DNA from: Actinocorallia herbida
Lineage (GTDB): Bacteria; Actinomycetota; Actinomycetes; Streptosporangiales; Streptosporangiaceae
Assembly (NCBI RefSeq): GCF_003751225.1
Contig: NZ_RJKE01000001.1
Coordinates: 4,774,001-4,838,000, forward strand
Length of the DNA stretch: 64,000 nucleotides
Direction of reading: 5' to 3'
Shown here: positions 33,063 to 41,240 of the stretch, piece after piece
How the letters are laid out: each line of letters begins with the position of its first letter
Position numbering within the stretch: position 1 is the first letter of the stretch
The notes under the pieces: generated by a model
Told to the model about the DNA's origin: nothing
Seen by the model: only the letters and a program-made list of their open reading frames with translations
Databases searched by the model: none
Position numbers and translations under genes: made by a program

Positions 33063-34706
33063 TCAGCGCGCGTCGTGCACCGGCCGCCCGTCGACCAGGG
33101 TGAGGACCGTCCGGGCGGCCGTCGCGCCCGCGCCGCCGTCCAGGATCGGACGGTCCAGGAGCGCCAGGTCGGCCTTGTGGCCGGGCTTGATCGAGCCCAG
33201 TTCGTGCTCGGCGTGGTTGGCGTAGGCGGAGCCCGCCGTGTAGGCGTCGAGGGCGACGCGGAAGTCGATCGCCTGGCGGGCCTCCAACGGCTCGGTGAAC
33301 ACCCCTTCGCCGACGGAGTGCGGGTCCTCCGGGACGCCGAGGCGGGTCGCCGCGGTGTGGATCGCCCAGAGCGGGTTCGGGTCGGTGACCGGCCAGTCGC
33401 TGCCCATCGCCAGCCGAGCGCCCGCCCGGTGCAGGGCGCCGAAGGGGAAGTGCATGGGCTCGCGTTCCGGGCCGAGGAGCGGGAGCTTGCGTTCCACGAT
33501 CTCCTTGTCGCGGCGGGCCCACAGCGCCTGGATGTTGGCGATCACGCCGAGCTCGGCGAACCGGGGCACGTCGGCGGGGTCGACGACGTCGAGATGGGCG
33601 ATCTGGTGGCGGAGGTCGCCTTCACGGTGCGCGGCTTCGAGGGCGTCCAGGCACTCTCGGACGGCCCGGTCGCCTACGGCGTGCAGGTGGATCTGGAAGC
33701 CGCGGCCGTCGAGTTCCCGGCAGATCCCGGCGAGTTCGGCGGGGTCGATGAAGGACAGGCCCGAGGCGGTCCCGTGGTGGCCGCCGCCCGAGTAGGGGGC
33801 GAGCATCGCGCCGGTGCAGTTCTCGCAGACGCCGTCCTGCATCACCTTGACGGTCGTCGCGCGGAAGCGTCCGATGGTGCTCGTGGCGCGGCGTTCCTCG
33901 ATCGAGTCGAGCTGGGCGAGGCCGTCGCCCGCCTCCCACCAGAGCGCGCCGACCACGCGGGCGGTGAGCCGTCCGTCCGCGGCGAGGCGGCGGTAGAGGG
34001 GCAGCGGGTCGGGCATGCCGAACAGCGGGCCGAGGCACGCGTCCTGCCAGCCGGTGACGCCGACCGCGTGCAGGTGGCGCTGCGCGGCGAGGAAGGCCCG
34101 CTCCAGGAAGGCCTCGGTGAGCGGGGGCAGGAGGTCGCTGACCAGGTCTCCGGCGCGTTCCACCAGGACGCCCGTGGCGACGCCGTCTGCGTCCCGGTTA
34201 ATCCTGCCGTTGGCGGGATCGGGCGTTCTGTCGTCGATCCCGGCGCGTTCCAGGGCGCGGCTGTTCACCCAGACGCCGTGGCCGTCGTGGCTGAAGAAGA
34301 CCGCCGGACGGTCGGGGACGATCTCGTCGAGGAAGCGCCGGTCGGGCAGGCCGCCGGGGAAGGTGTCCCCGTACCAGCCGTTGCCGCTGATCCACTCCTG
34401 GTCGGGATGAGCCTCGGCGTAGGCGCGGATCGTCTCGCGGTACCGGTCCGGCGAGTGCGGGAGCCGGGCCAGGTCGCAGGTGAGCAGCTGTGCCCCGGCC
34501 GCGAGCGGGTGCACGTGGGCGTCGGTGAAGCCGGGCAGGAGGGTCGCCCCGCCCGCGTCGACGACCTCGGTGCGCGGCCCCGCGGGCAGCGGCTCGCGGG
34601 ACAGGGCGCTGATCCGCCCGTCCGTGACGGCCACCGACGTGATGCCGGGGCCGTCCGTGTGGACCTGCGCGTTGACCACGATCAGGTCGGGGTGTGCGCC
34701 GCTCAT
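33063..34706 (-). CDS. amidohydrolase (YtcJ-like)
   Basis: Protein of 547 residues of the amidohydrolase-3 family. The N-terminal beta-sandwich ends in TLLPGFTDAHVHPLAAG (metal-binding HxH), with the barrel motifs VNSRALERAGI, MQDGVCENCTGAML (metal-bridging Lys replaced), GFQIHLHAVGDRAVRECLDALE, HLDVVDPADVPRFAELGV and MGSDWPVTDPNPLWAIHTA. C-terminal LGSIKPGHKADLALLDRPILD returns to the sandwich. Such enzymes hydrolyse amide or cyclic amide bonds; substrates are mostly unknown. It starts 40 bases after the copper amine oxidase gene on the same strand and so may act on the same pathway. Confidence 0.9.
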   Translation of the reverse strand: MSGAHPDLIVVNAQVHTDGPGITSVAVTDGRISALSREPLPAGPRTEVVDAGGATLLPGFTDAHVHPLAAGAQLLTCDLARLPHSPDRYRETIRAYAEAHPDQEWISGNGWYGDTFPGGLPDRRFLDEIVPDRPAVFFSHDGHGVWVNSRALERAGIDDRTPDPANGRINRDADGVATGVLVERAGDLVSDLLPPLTEAFLERAFLAAQRHLHAVGVTGWQDACLGPLFGMPDPLPLYRRLAADGRLTARVVGALWWEAGDGLAQLDSIEERRATSTIGRFRATTVKVMQDGVCENCTGAMLAPYSGGGHHGTASGLSFIDPAELAGICRELDGRGFQIHLHAVGDRAVRECLDALEAAHREGDLRHQIAHLDVVDPADVPRFAELGVIANIQALWARRDKEIVERKLPLLGPEREPMHFPFGALHRAGARLAMGSDWPVTDPNPLWAIHTAATRLGVPEDPHSVGEGVFTEPLEARQAIDFRVALDAYTAGSAYANHAEHELGSIKPGHKADLALLDRPILDGGAGATAARTVLTLVDGRPVHDAR

Positions 34707-34746
34707 ACCGGTGTCCTCTCCACTTCCAGGATGCGCCTCACGCGAT

Positions 34747-36702
34747 TCACTCGGCGCCCGAGCCGCAGCAGGATCCGCCCGGGGCCGCGTCCGCCGCGTG
34801 GGCGGCGCGAGGGGCCGGGGTGTCGAGCGCCGGGTTGGCGTCGAAGAAACCGGTCGGCTTCAGGACGAATCCGGTGTGGTCGACCGGCATGATCGGCCAG
34901 TCCTCGGGGCGCGGGAAGTGAGTGAGGCCGAACGTGTGCCAGACGACGATGTCGGCGCCGTCGATGTCCCGGTCGGCCTTGATCCAGGTGTCGATTCCGG
35001 TGCGTCCGTCGTTCTGGTTGACGAACTCGCCCGACGGGAACCGCTCGTCCTCGGCGTAGGCGGTGACCCACAGGTGCTTGCGGGTGAACGCCGCGCGCCG
35101 GGCGATCGAGGACTCGTCGTCGGCGAGGAGGGTGGGCAGGCCCTCGGGGTGGAGGGTGTAGGAGACGGGCTGCCCCAGGGCGTTCCGCGAGCCGGGGTTG
35201 CTGATCCGCCAGACCCGGCCGACCCGGCCGTCGGCGAGGCGGGCGGCCTCGGACTCGGTGCGCAGGCGCGTCGCCTGGCGGGTGAAGCCGTTGCCGTACG
35301 GGTTCCGCGGGCCCATCGGGACGCGGCGGACGTCGATCTCGTCGACGGCGTTCGCGACCCCGTCGACCATCATGTCGAGGCGGGCGGAGAACAGGTGCTG
35401 GTGGTAGGGGGCGCCGATGCCGGGGGCGATCTCGCCGGCCCACGGGTACTCCGAGCCGTCGGGGAGCGGGCCGGGGTAGGCGGAGGCGAACACGATGCCG
35501 GTCGCCTTGCACTCCAGCTCGATCGTGCCGTCGAGGTACAGGTACCAGTAGAAGCCGTAGTCATAGTTGCCGACGGTGATGAAGAACGAGACGACCATGC
35601 GGCGCTGACGGCGGGTGGACACGCTGCCGTTGTAGCCGTCGGTGTGCTTCCAGAGGACGCCGGCGTCCTCCTCGTGCATGCAGATCGCGTTCTTGATCGT
35701 GCGCGGGTTGCCGTCGTCGTCGTGCAGGACGGCGTCGAGGTAGTGGATCTCGCCCAGGCAGTCGCAGCCGAGGGTGAGGGAGTTGGCCTCCTTGCCGAGC
35801 GAGTACTCGCCGGCGTCGAAGTAGTTCTGCCAGAAGCGGATCGGGCCGGGGTCGCCGTAGGGGACGACCATCTCGGCGACGGACGCCCGGTAGACGATCG
35901 GGCGGATCCCCTCGCCGTCCTGGAAGCCGATCTCGTGCAGGGTGAGGCCTTCGACGGGGTTGAACCCGACGCGGAAACGCCACTTCTCCCAGGTGACCAC
36001 ATCGCCGTCGACGGTGAAGCTGGGCCCTTCGGGCTGGGTGATCACGATCGGCTTCTGGGTCGTCCTCGGCGGGCGGGCCGGGTCGTCGAGGTGGTAGTCG
36101 TGGGAGGTCTCCGGGATCGGGACGGGGCCCTCGTCGATGAGGTCGTGGACCCGTCCGGCGATCAGGTCGACGTAGGCCACGACGCCGTCGATCGGGTGCG
36201 CCCAGATGTTGTCCTCGGGGCCCTTCTGGAGGAAGGCGAGGCAGCGGACGAGGCGCAGCCCCTCCTCACCCGGGATGTCGAAGCAGCCGGCGCTCAGCGC
36301 CGACACCCGGACGCGCTCGGGGTCCTCGATGCCGCGCCGCGCCATGGCCGCAGCCCAGGCCGGGTCCTTCCACAGGATCTCCTCGACCAGCGCGAACTCC
36401 TCGAGGAGGATCGGCGGCTGCCCCTCCTCGACGACGTCCACGACCCGCTGTGCGACCACCTCGCCGCCGGTGATCGACACCACGGTCTCCCGCACCGCGC
36501 CGCTCGCGCGATCGAGCAGAAGCGACCGCACCCGCCGTTCGACGGGATCACCGGCCCGCCACGCCAGCACATCGTCCTTCGCGGGCTCGTGCAGCGCCAC
36601 CAGCGCGAACCGCGTGTGCGCCGTCACGAGGCCGGCGTCATCGATCAACTCCCGGTTACGGGCGATCTCCTCGCGGCTGAGGCGGTCGAGCGGGTGGTTC
36701 AT
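34747..36702 (-). CDS. copper-containing primary amine oxidase
   Basis: Protein of 651 residues, the usual length for bacterial CuAO. The self-processing cofactor motif is N-Y-D-Y with Tyr380 (TVGNYDYGFYW), converted to topaquinone. Copper ligands are His434 and His436 (YHQHLFSARLD) and His595 (GLTHFPRPEDWPIMP). The catalytic base lies in FWQNYFDAGEYSLG (Asp). It oxidises primary amines to aldehydes, with NH3 and H2O2 as by-products. There is no signal peptide, so it is probably cytoplasmic. The C-terminus ends in an unusual GGSCCGSGAE tail. ATG 36702 has GGAGGG upstream. A perfect TTCTTTGA-N8-TCAAAGAA repeat in its promoter is shared with the TetR/APC-permease locus at 56.4-58.7 kb. Confidence 0.94.
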   Translation of the reverse strand: MNHPLDRLSREEIARNRELIDDAGLVTAHTRFALVALHEPAKDDVLAWRAGDPVERRVRSLLLDRASGAVRETVVSITGGEVVAQRVVDVVEEGQPPILLEEFALVEEILWKDPAWAAAMARRGIEDPERVRVSALSAGCFDIPGEEGLRLVRCLAFLQKGPEDNIWAHPIDGVVAYVDLIAGRVHDLIDEGPVPIPETSHDYHLDDPARPPRTTQKPIVITQPEGPSFTVDGDVVTWEKWRFRVGFNPVEGLTLHEIGFQDGEGIRPIVYRASVAEMVVPYGDPGPIRFWQNYFDAGEYSLGKEANSLTLGCDCLGEIHYLDAVLHDDDGNPRTIKNAICMHEEDAGVLWKHTDGYNGSVSTRRQRRMVVSFFITVGNYDYGFYWYLYLDGTIELECKATGIVFASAYPGPLPDGSEYPWAGEIAPGIGAPYHQHLFSARLDMMVDGVANAVDEIDVRRVPMGPRNPYGNGFTRQATRLRTESEAARLADGRVGRVWRISNPGSRNALGQPVSYTLHPEGLPTLLADDESSIARRAAFTRKHLWVTAYAEDERFPSGEFVNQNDGRTGIDTWIKADRDIDGADIVVWHTFGLTHFPRPEDWPIMPVDHTGFVLKPTGFFDANPALDTPAPRAAHAADAAPGGSCCGSGAE

Positions 36703-36787
36703 CGGGCCCTCCGGCGAAGCGTGGTCGGTCTGAAGGCCCCCGCCACGGACGTCCGCGCGGCCCGGGAGCCGACCCCGACCAAAGTAG

Positions 36788-36811
36788 TTCTTTGATGTAC
36801 AACTCAAAGAA
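36788..36811. promoter_or_regulatory. operator TTCTTTGA-N8-TCAAAGAA (copper amine oxidase)
   Basis: Perfect 8-base arms separated by 8 bases, 86 bases upstream of the amine oxidase start. The same TTGA-N8-TCAAAGAA arrangement recurs at 56410-56430 and 57208-57228. Confidence 0.7.
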
Positions 36812-37027
36812 TGCCGACCCAGGACGAACAACGCAAGCCCTGGTAACAGAGCTTTAACATGCGCCCGTGCCCGGTTCACTGACGATCATCATTAAGAATC
36901 CGGCGACGAGGGCCTCCACCGGCGTCCACCCCTGCCACCCCCTGAGGGCCGGCACCTTTGGAACGATCCATATGCGGGCTTCGCCGGAGGGTGCGATATT
37001 CGCCGGGATGACCGGGAGGTGGACGGC

Positions 37028-37762
37028 TTGAGTGAGCCGGAAGTTCGGCCGAACGAGACGACGGTGCCGTTGATGCCGTGCGCGTCGGTGGAGGAGACCG
37101 TGGGGTTCTACGAGGCGCTGGGGTTCGAGACGACCTACAAGCAGAACAGGCCCTACGTGTATCTGGTGGTGCGGTGGAGCGGGTTCCAGCTGCACTTCGG
37201 CCCGGCACCGGAGGGCCTGGATCCCTCCCGGGGGACGTCCGGGGGCTGCCTGGTCCTGGTCGACGCCGTGGCGCCCTACCATGCGGCGTTCGTCGCGGCG
37301 ATGCGCCGGACGTACGGGAAGGTGCTGGGTTCCGGGCTTCCGCGGATCACCCGCCACCGGCCCGGCGCGTCCCGGTTCACGCTCTACGATCCGTCCGGGA
37401 ACTCGATCATCTTCATCCAGCGCGACGAGCCCGCCGAGGTCGAGTACGGCGGCTCGAAGAAGCTGACGGGCCTGGCCAAGGCGCTCGACAACGCCAGGAT
37501 CCTGCGCGAGTTCAAGAACGACGACCTCCAGGCGTTCCGCGCCCTCAAGTCCGCGATCCGCAGGCACGGCGCGGACGCCCCGGCGGCCGAACGGGCCATC
37601 GTGCTGTGCCACCTCATCGACCTGGCCACGATCCTCGGCGAGGCCACCGACCCCTGGCTCACCGACCTGCACGCCTTGTACCTCGGCCCCGACGACAGGC
37701 ACCGCGTCGAATCGGAACTCGGTCACCTCGCCGGACTCCCCCAATGGCTGCCTCCGGCCTGA
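37028..37762 (+). CDS. VOC-domain protein with helical C-terminal extension
   Basis: Protein of 244 residues. Residues 8-125 form a bleomycin-resistance-type VOC domain: VPLMPCASVEETVGFYEALGFETTYK, LVVRWSGFQLHFGP, SRFTLYDPSGNSIIFIQRD. Residues 140-244 are a helical extension (LTGLAKALDNARILREFKNDDLQAFRALKSAIRRHG...) with TPR-like helix pairs, seen in some actinobacterial VOC proteins. The role is unknown; ligand binding or self-resistance is possible. TTG 37028 is preferred because GGGAGG ends 8 bases upstream; an in-frame GTG at 37019 overlaps that site. A truncated acetyltransferase remnant and a strong hairpin follow. Confidence 0.82.
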   Translation: MSEPEVRPNETTVPLMPCASVEETVGFYEALGFETTYKQNRPYVYLVVRWSGFQLHFGPAPEGLDPSRGTSGGCLVLVDAVAPYHAAFVAAMRRTYGKVLGSGLPRITRHRPGASRFTLYDPSGNSIIFIQRDEPAEVEYGGSKKLTGLAKALDNARILREFKNDDLQAFRALKSAIRRHGADAPAAERAIVLCHLIDLATILGEATDPWLTDLHALYLGPDDRHRVESELGHLAGLPQWLPPA

Positions 37763-37773
37763 CGAACATCCCA

Positions 37774-37885
37774 CCTCGAAGCCTGGCCGGACCCGGCCGA
37801 CCCGGACAGCGCACGGACCTACGCCTCGATCGGATACCGCCGCGCGGGCGAGAAGGCCGACATCTCGCTCACGCCAGCGCGGTGA
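37774..37885 (+). pseudogene. C-terminal remnant of a GNAT acetyltransferase
   Basis: Triplets from about 37775 to the TGA at 37883-37885 read LEAWPDPADPDSARTYASIGY and then RRAGEKADISLT, with GC-rich third positions. The pattern of a helix followed by Y-x-S-I-G-Y/F-R-x-x-G-E is the end of GNAT N-acetyltransferases. No start or N-terminal part exists upstream, where the VOC gene ends. Confidence 0.45.
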
Positions 37886-37899
37886 CGAGCCGATCCGCC

Positions 37900-37935
37900 T
37901 CGCCTTGCGCCCTTCCCGAAGAGGGCGCAAGGCGA
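37900..37935. terminator. perfect 14-bp bidirectional hairpin
   Basis: Arms 37900-37913 and 37922-37935 are fully complementary with an 8-base loop, between the convergent VOC and SnoaL-like genes. Confidence 0.85.
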
Positions 37936-37956
37936 CCCGATACTCCGGCGACCGGC

Positions 37957-38370
37957 TCAGTCCCCGCTCGTCCAGACGGGCGCGATCCGCACGTCGCCGA
38001 ACCGCCAGCCCGCCGGCGTCCGCACCGCGGTGGTGATGACGCGCAGACCGCCGGTGAAGTGGGGGGCCTGGCCCTCGCGGTAGTAGCGCACGATCGAGTT
38101 CGCCGAGGCGGCCGCCCGGTCTCCCTCGACGTCCACCAGCAGATCGGTGGTCGTGTGCTGGGTGTACCGCCCCTCGACATCACTCCGCCGCATGAACCCG
38201 ACGACCTTGTCGAGACCGCGGAGTTCGCCCCCGCGCGGCGAGTGCACCGCCACATCCTCGGCGAACACGGTCCCCGCGTCCTCCCACCGCCCCTCATCGA
38301 GCAGGAGCGCGAAGCGGGTGAACAGGTCGGCGATCTCGATGCGGTCGGCGATCAGAGCATCCGTGAGCAC
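37957..38370 (-). CDS. SnoaL-like (NTF2-fold) protein
   Basis: Protein of 137 residues with the NTF2/SnoaL cone fold: a long N-terminal helix pair DRIEIADLFTRFALLLDEGRWEDAGTVFAEDVAVHSP, strand-rich middle GRYTQHTTTDLLVDVEGDRAAASANSIVRYY, and end strands RTPAGWRFGDVRIAPVWTSGD. Members include polyketide cyclases and ring-hydroxylating dioxygenase beta-like proteins; this one has a single unassigned pocket. GTG 38370 has AAGGGGA upstream. A perfect 15-base palindrome lies 14 bases before the start, so a regulator acts on it, but no regulator gene is adjacent other than the two-component pair. Confidence 0.82.
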   Translation of the reverse strand: MLTDALIADRIEIADLFTRFALLLDEGRWEDAGTVFAEDVAVHSPRGGELRGLDKVVGFMRRSDVEGRYTQHTTTDLLVDVEGDRAAASANSIVRYYREGQAPHFTGGLRVITTAVRTPAGWRFGDVRIAPVWTSGD

Positions 38371-38383
38371 GGCGTCCCCTTTT

Positions 38384-38398
38384 GTTAGTGTGACTAAC
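38384..38398. promoter_or_regulatory. 15-base palindrome upstream of SnoaL-like gene
   Basis: GTTAGT-GTG-ACTAAC, perfect arms, just upstream of the minus-strand start at 38370. Confidence 0.5.
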
Positions 38399-38404
38399 GT
38401 TTCC

Positions 38405-38442
38405 ACAGTCGACTGTACATGGATTCGTTGGCCGTGCCAACG
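38405..38442. promoter_or_regulatory. two further palindromes before the kinase gene
   Basis: ACAGTCGACTGT (38405-38416) is a perfect 12-base palindrome and CGTTGGC-CGT-GCCAACG (38426-38442) a perfect 17-base one. With 38384-38398 they make three different palindromes in 59 bases between the SnoaL-like gene and the histidine kinase gene. Confidence 0.45.
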
Positions 38443-38595
38443 GTATGTGGAGATCGCCATGAACAGGCCTTCGCGCGCCTGCGGCATCGCTTGGAAGGCG
38501 GGCGGAGTGCGGGTTCGGCGCAGCGGGTCGAAGGATGGGGTGGTCTCGTACTTTCGGTCGAGTCGGTGGGGGCGGGGGGCTCGTACGATGGGGCG

Positions 38596-39726
38596 GTGGC
38601 CGTTCTTTTGCGTTCGGTGTGGGATGAGGCGCGCCCGGGGCTGGCGCCGGTGCGGGTGTGGCGGGATTGGTGGCTGGTGGGGTTGTCGGCGCCCATCGCG
38701 GTGATCGAGGGGGTGCTGCGGCCGGAGGTGCCGTGGCGGGTGTTCTCGGTGGTGCTGACCGTCGGGTTGGTGCCGACGCTGCTGTGGCGCAGGACCCGGC
38801 CCCTGGCGATGGTCGCGGTCGCGTTCGGGGCGTGCGGGCTCGCGGCGCTGCTGACGAGCGGGGAGCCACCGGGGCTGCACACGATGGTGTTCCTGGTGCT
38901 CCTGCCGTACGCGCTGTTCCGGTGGGGGTCGGGGCGCGAGGCCGCGATCGGCCTGGTGATCGTGTTCGGCAAGGTCCTCGTCACCGGTGAGGAGAGTGCC
39001 GGAGACCTCGTCGGCGCGCTCGCCGTCCTGTCCGCGGCGATGGCGCTCGGCGGGGCGCTGCGGTACCGGGCGCGGGCTCGGGCGCGCGAGTTCGACCAGG
39101 TCAAGATGCTGGAGCGGGAGGGGCTGGCCCGTGATCTGCACGACACCGTGGCCCACCATGTCTCGGCGATCGCGATCCGCGCCCAGGCGGGGCTGGCGAT
39201 GGCCCCGGCAGACCCGGCGGCCGCGACGGACGCGCTCCGTGTGATCGAGAGCGAGGCCTCGCGCACCCTCGCCGAGATGCGCGCGATGGTCCGGGTGCTC
39301 CGGCGCGACCTTCCAGCCGAGCTGTCGCCGAGCCCGCGCGTCACCGATCTCGCACGGCTCGCCGACCCATCGCGGACGGGGCCCGCCGTGGAGGTGGAGA
39401 TCTCCGGGGACGTGGACGAGCTGACCCCGTCGGTCGCGGCGGCCGTCTACCGCCTGGCGCAGGAGTCGGTCACCAACGCGCGGAGGCACGCCCGCCATGC
39501 CACCCGCGTCTCGGTCCGCGTCGCCGCCGATGACGCGCTGGTGCGGCTGCGGGTCAGCGACGACGGCGACACCGGACTGATCCGGCCGAGCACGTCGCCG
39601 GGGTACGGGCTCATCGGGATGATCGAACGCGCGCAGCTCCTCGGCGGGACGTGCACGGCAGGACCGGATCCCGAGCGGGGCTGGACCGTCACCGCGGTGC
39701 TGCCCAGGGCGGGATGGGCCAAGTGA
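38596..39726 (+). CDS. DesK-like sensor histidine kinase
   Basis: Protein of 376 residues. Four to five membrane helices over about residues 20-155 have almost no extracellular loops. A coiled coil leads to the HisKA_3 box LARDLHDTVAHHVSAIAIRAQAG with the phospho-acceptor His, then LAEMRAMVRVLRRD; the HATPase domain has QESVTNARRHARHA, VSDDGDTG and GYGLIGMIERAQLLGG. The class is the same as the kinase at 6965. GTG 38596 is chosen because the upstream in-frame codons encode a Gly/Arg-rich stretch and cross the palindromes. Its stop overlaps the response regulator start (GTGA). Confidence 0.88.
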   Translation: MAVLLRSVWDEARPGLAPVRVWRDWWLVGLSAPIAVIEGVLRPEVPWRVFSVVLTVGLVPTLLWRRTRPLAMVAVAFGACGLAALLTSGEPPGLHTMVFLVLLPYALFRWGSGREAAIGLVIVFGKVLVTGEESAGDLVGALAVLSAAMALGGALRYRARARAREFDQVKMLEREGLARDLHDTVAHHVSAIAIRAQAGLAMAPADPAAATDALRVIESEASRTLAEMRAMVRVLRRDLPAELSPSPRVTDLARLADPSRTGPAVEVEISGDVDELTPSVAAAVYRLAQESVTNARRHARHATRVSVRVAADDALVRLRVSDDGDTGLIRPSTSPGYGLIGMIERAQLLGGTCTAGPDPERGWTVTAVLPRAGWAK

Positions 39727-40385
39727 GCCTGCGGGTGGTCCTCGCCGACGACCAGGAGATCGTGCGCACGGGGCTCCGGATGATCCTCGACGCCCAGCCC
39801 GGCATCGAGGTCGTCGGCGAGGCCGCGGACGGCGGGCGGGCCGTCGAGCTCGCCAGGCGGCTCCGTCCGAACGTGTGCCTGATCGACATCCGGATGCCCG
39901 GCATGGACGGCATCGAGGCCACCCGCGCCCTCGCCGGACCTGGCGTCGCCGATCCGCTCGCCGTCGTCGTCATCACCACGTTCGACCTCGACGAGTACGT
40001 GTACGCCGCGCTCAGGGCGGGCGCACGGGGTTTCCTGCTCAAGGACGCCGGTCCCGAGCTGCTCGCCCAGGCCCTCAGAGCCGCCGCGGCCGGCGACGCG
40101 CTCATCACCCCGAAGATCACCGCTCGGCTGCTGACGGCGTTCGCCAACACCGGGCCGCCGCCGGCGCCGCCCGTCGAGGAGCTCACCCACCGGGAGGAAC
40201 AGGTCCTCGCCGCGGTGGCGCGCGGACGGACCAACAATGAGATAGCCGACGAGCTGTACATCACGCTCAGCACCGTCAAGACGCACCTCACCAACCTGAT
40301 GGCCAAGCTCGGCGCCCGCAACCGGGTCGAGATCGCGATCTGGGCCTACGAGACCCACCGGGTCGGGCGCGGAAGGTCCCGCTGA
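39723..40385 (+). CDS. NarL/LuxR-type response regulator
   Basis: Protein of 220 residues. Receiver domain with LADDQEIVRTGLRMIL, phospho-Asp in VCLIDIRMPGMDG, Thr in VVITTFDLDEYVY and Lys in FLLKDAG; LuxR HTH near residues 155-215 (LTHREEQVLAAVARGRTNNEIADELYITLSTVKTHLTNLMAKLGARNR). The 4-base GTGA overlap with the kinase gene marks a true pair. The next gene, a DUF2306 membrane protein 101 bases on, is a possible target. Confidence 0.92.
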   Translation: MSLRVVLADDQEIVRTGLRMILDAQPGIEVVGEAADGGRAVELARRLRPNVCLIDIRMPGMDGIEATRALAGPGVADPLAVVVITTFDLDEYVYAALRAGARGFLLKDAGPELLAQALRAAAAGDALITPKITARLLTAFANTGPPPAPPVEELTHREEQVLAAVARGRTNNEIADELYITLSTVKTHLTNLMAKLGARNRVEIAIWAYETHRVGRGRSR

Positions 40386-40486
40386 CCCATCGGCCGAAAG
40401 TACGACCGCCCCTCGGGCGATCGGCCGGTCCGGTTCAGGCTCTTCAGCCGATCCGCCGCGGCCCCCTCGGCGGCGACGATCGGGGC

Positions 40487-41173
40487 ATGACCGAAATCAA
40501 GGGGGGACGGCCCCCGTCCACGCGAGCGGATCGGCTCGTACCCGCCGCGCTGATCCTGCTCATCGCGATCCCGGTGGTGGCCGGGATCGTCCGGCTGACG
40601 CAACTGGCCGTCGGCGTCGAGATCACTCCCTCGAACGCCCGGTTCTTCGCCTCCCCCGTGCCCGTGGTCGCGCACATCGTCGGCGTCATCGTCTACGGCG
40701 TGCTGGGCGCGTTCCAGTTCGCCCCCGGCTTCCGCCGCCGCAACCCCGCCTGGCACCGCAAGGCCGGCCGGGTCCTCATCGTCTGCGGCCTCGTCGTGGC
40801 GCTCTCCGCTCTCTGGATGACCCTCTTCTACCCCCGCCCGGACGATGTCGGCGACCTCCTGAGCGGCATCCGCCTCGTGGTCGGCTCCGCCATGGCCGCG
40901 TCGATCGTCCTCGGCTTCGCCGCGATCCGCCGCCGGGACTTCGCCCGGCACCGCGCCTGGATGATCCGCGCCTACGCCCTCGGCATGGGCGCGGGCACCC
41001 AGGCCCTCACCCAGCTCCCCTGGATCCTCACCGCCGGCCCGCCCGGCCGGCCGGACAAGGCCGTCCTGATGGCCGCCGCCTGGCTCATCAACGTCCTCGT
41101 CGCCGAATGGATCATCCGGACCGGGGAGAGGCCACGGCGGCTCCGGATCCCCGCCCGCGCTTCTGGGCCTTGA
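40487..41173 (+). CDS. DUF2306 membrane protein
   Basis: Protein of 228 residues with about six membrane helices: LVPAALILLIAIPVVAGIVRL, VPVVAHIVGVIVYGVLGAFQFAP, VLIVCGLVVALSALWMTLF, IRLVVGSAMAASIVLGFAAI, MIRAYALGMGAGTQALTQLPW and AAAWLINVLVAEWII. The motifs NPAWHRKAGRVL and FARHRAWMIRAYALG are the family signature (His residues at helix ends, as in heme-binding cytochrome b561-like proteins). The function is unknown. It follows the two-component pair on the same strand. Confidence 0.87.
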   Translation: MTEIKGGRPPSTRADRLVPAALILLIAIPVVAGIVRLTQLAVGVEITPSNARFFASPVPVVAHIVGVIVYGVLGAFQFAPGFRRRNPAWHRKAGRVLIVCGLVVALSALWMTLFYPRPDDVGDLLSGIRLVVGSAMAASIVLGFAAIRRRDFARHRAWMIRAYALGMGAGTQALTQLPWILTAGPPGRPDKAVLMAAAWLINVLVAEWIIRTGERPRRLRIPARASGP

Positions 41174-41240
41174 CCGCGTCGTCGGCCGGGGGGATGGTGC
41201 GGACAGCACATGAAGGAGTCTCACGGTACGGAGGTGGCAG

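Noticed and set aside
32461-34892. Plus-strand open frames antisense to the amidohydrolase gene
   Set aside because: Arg/Gly/Val-rich shadow translation; the minus strand encodes a full amidohydrolase.
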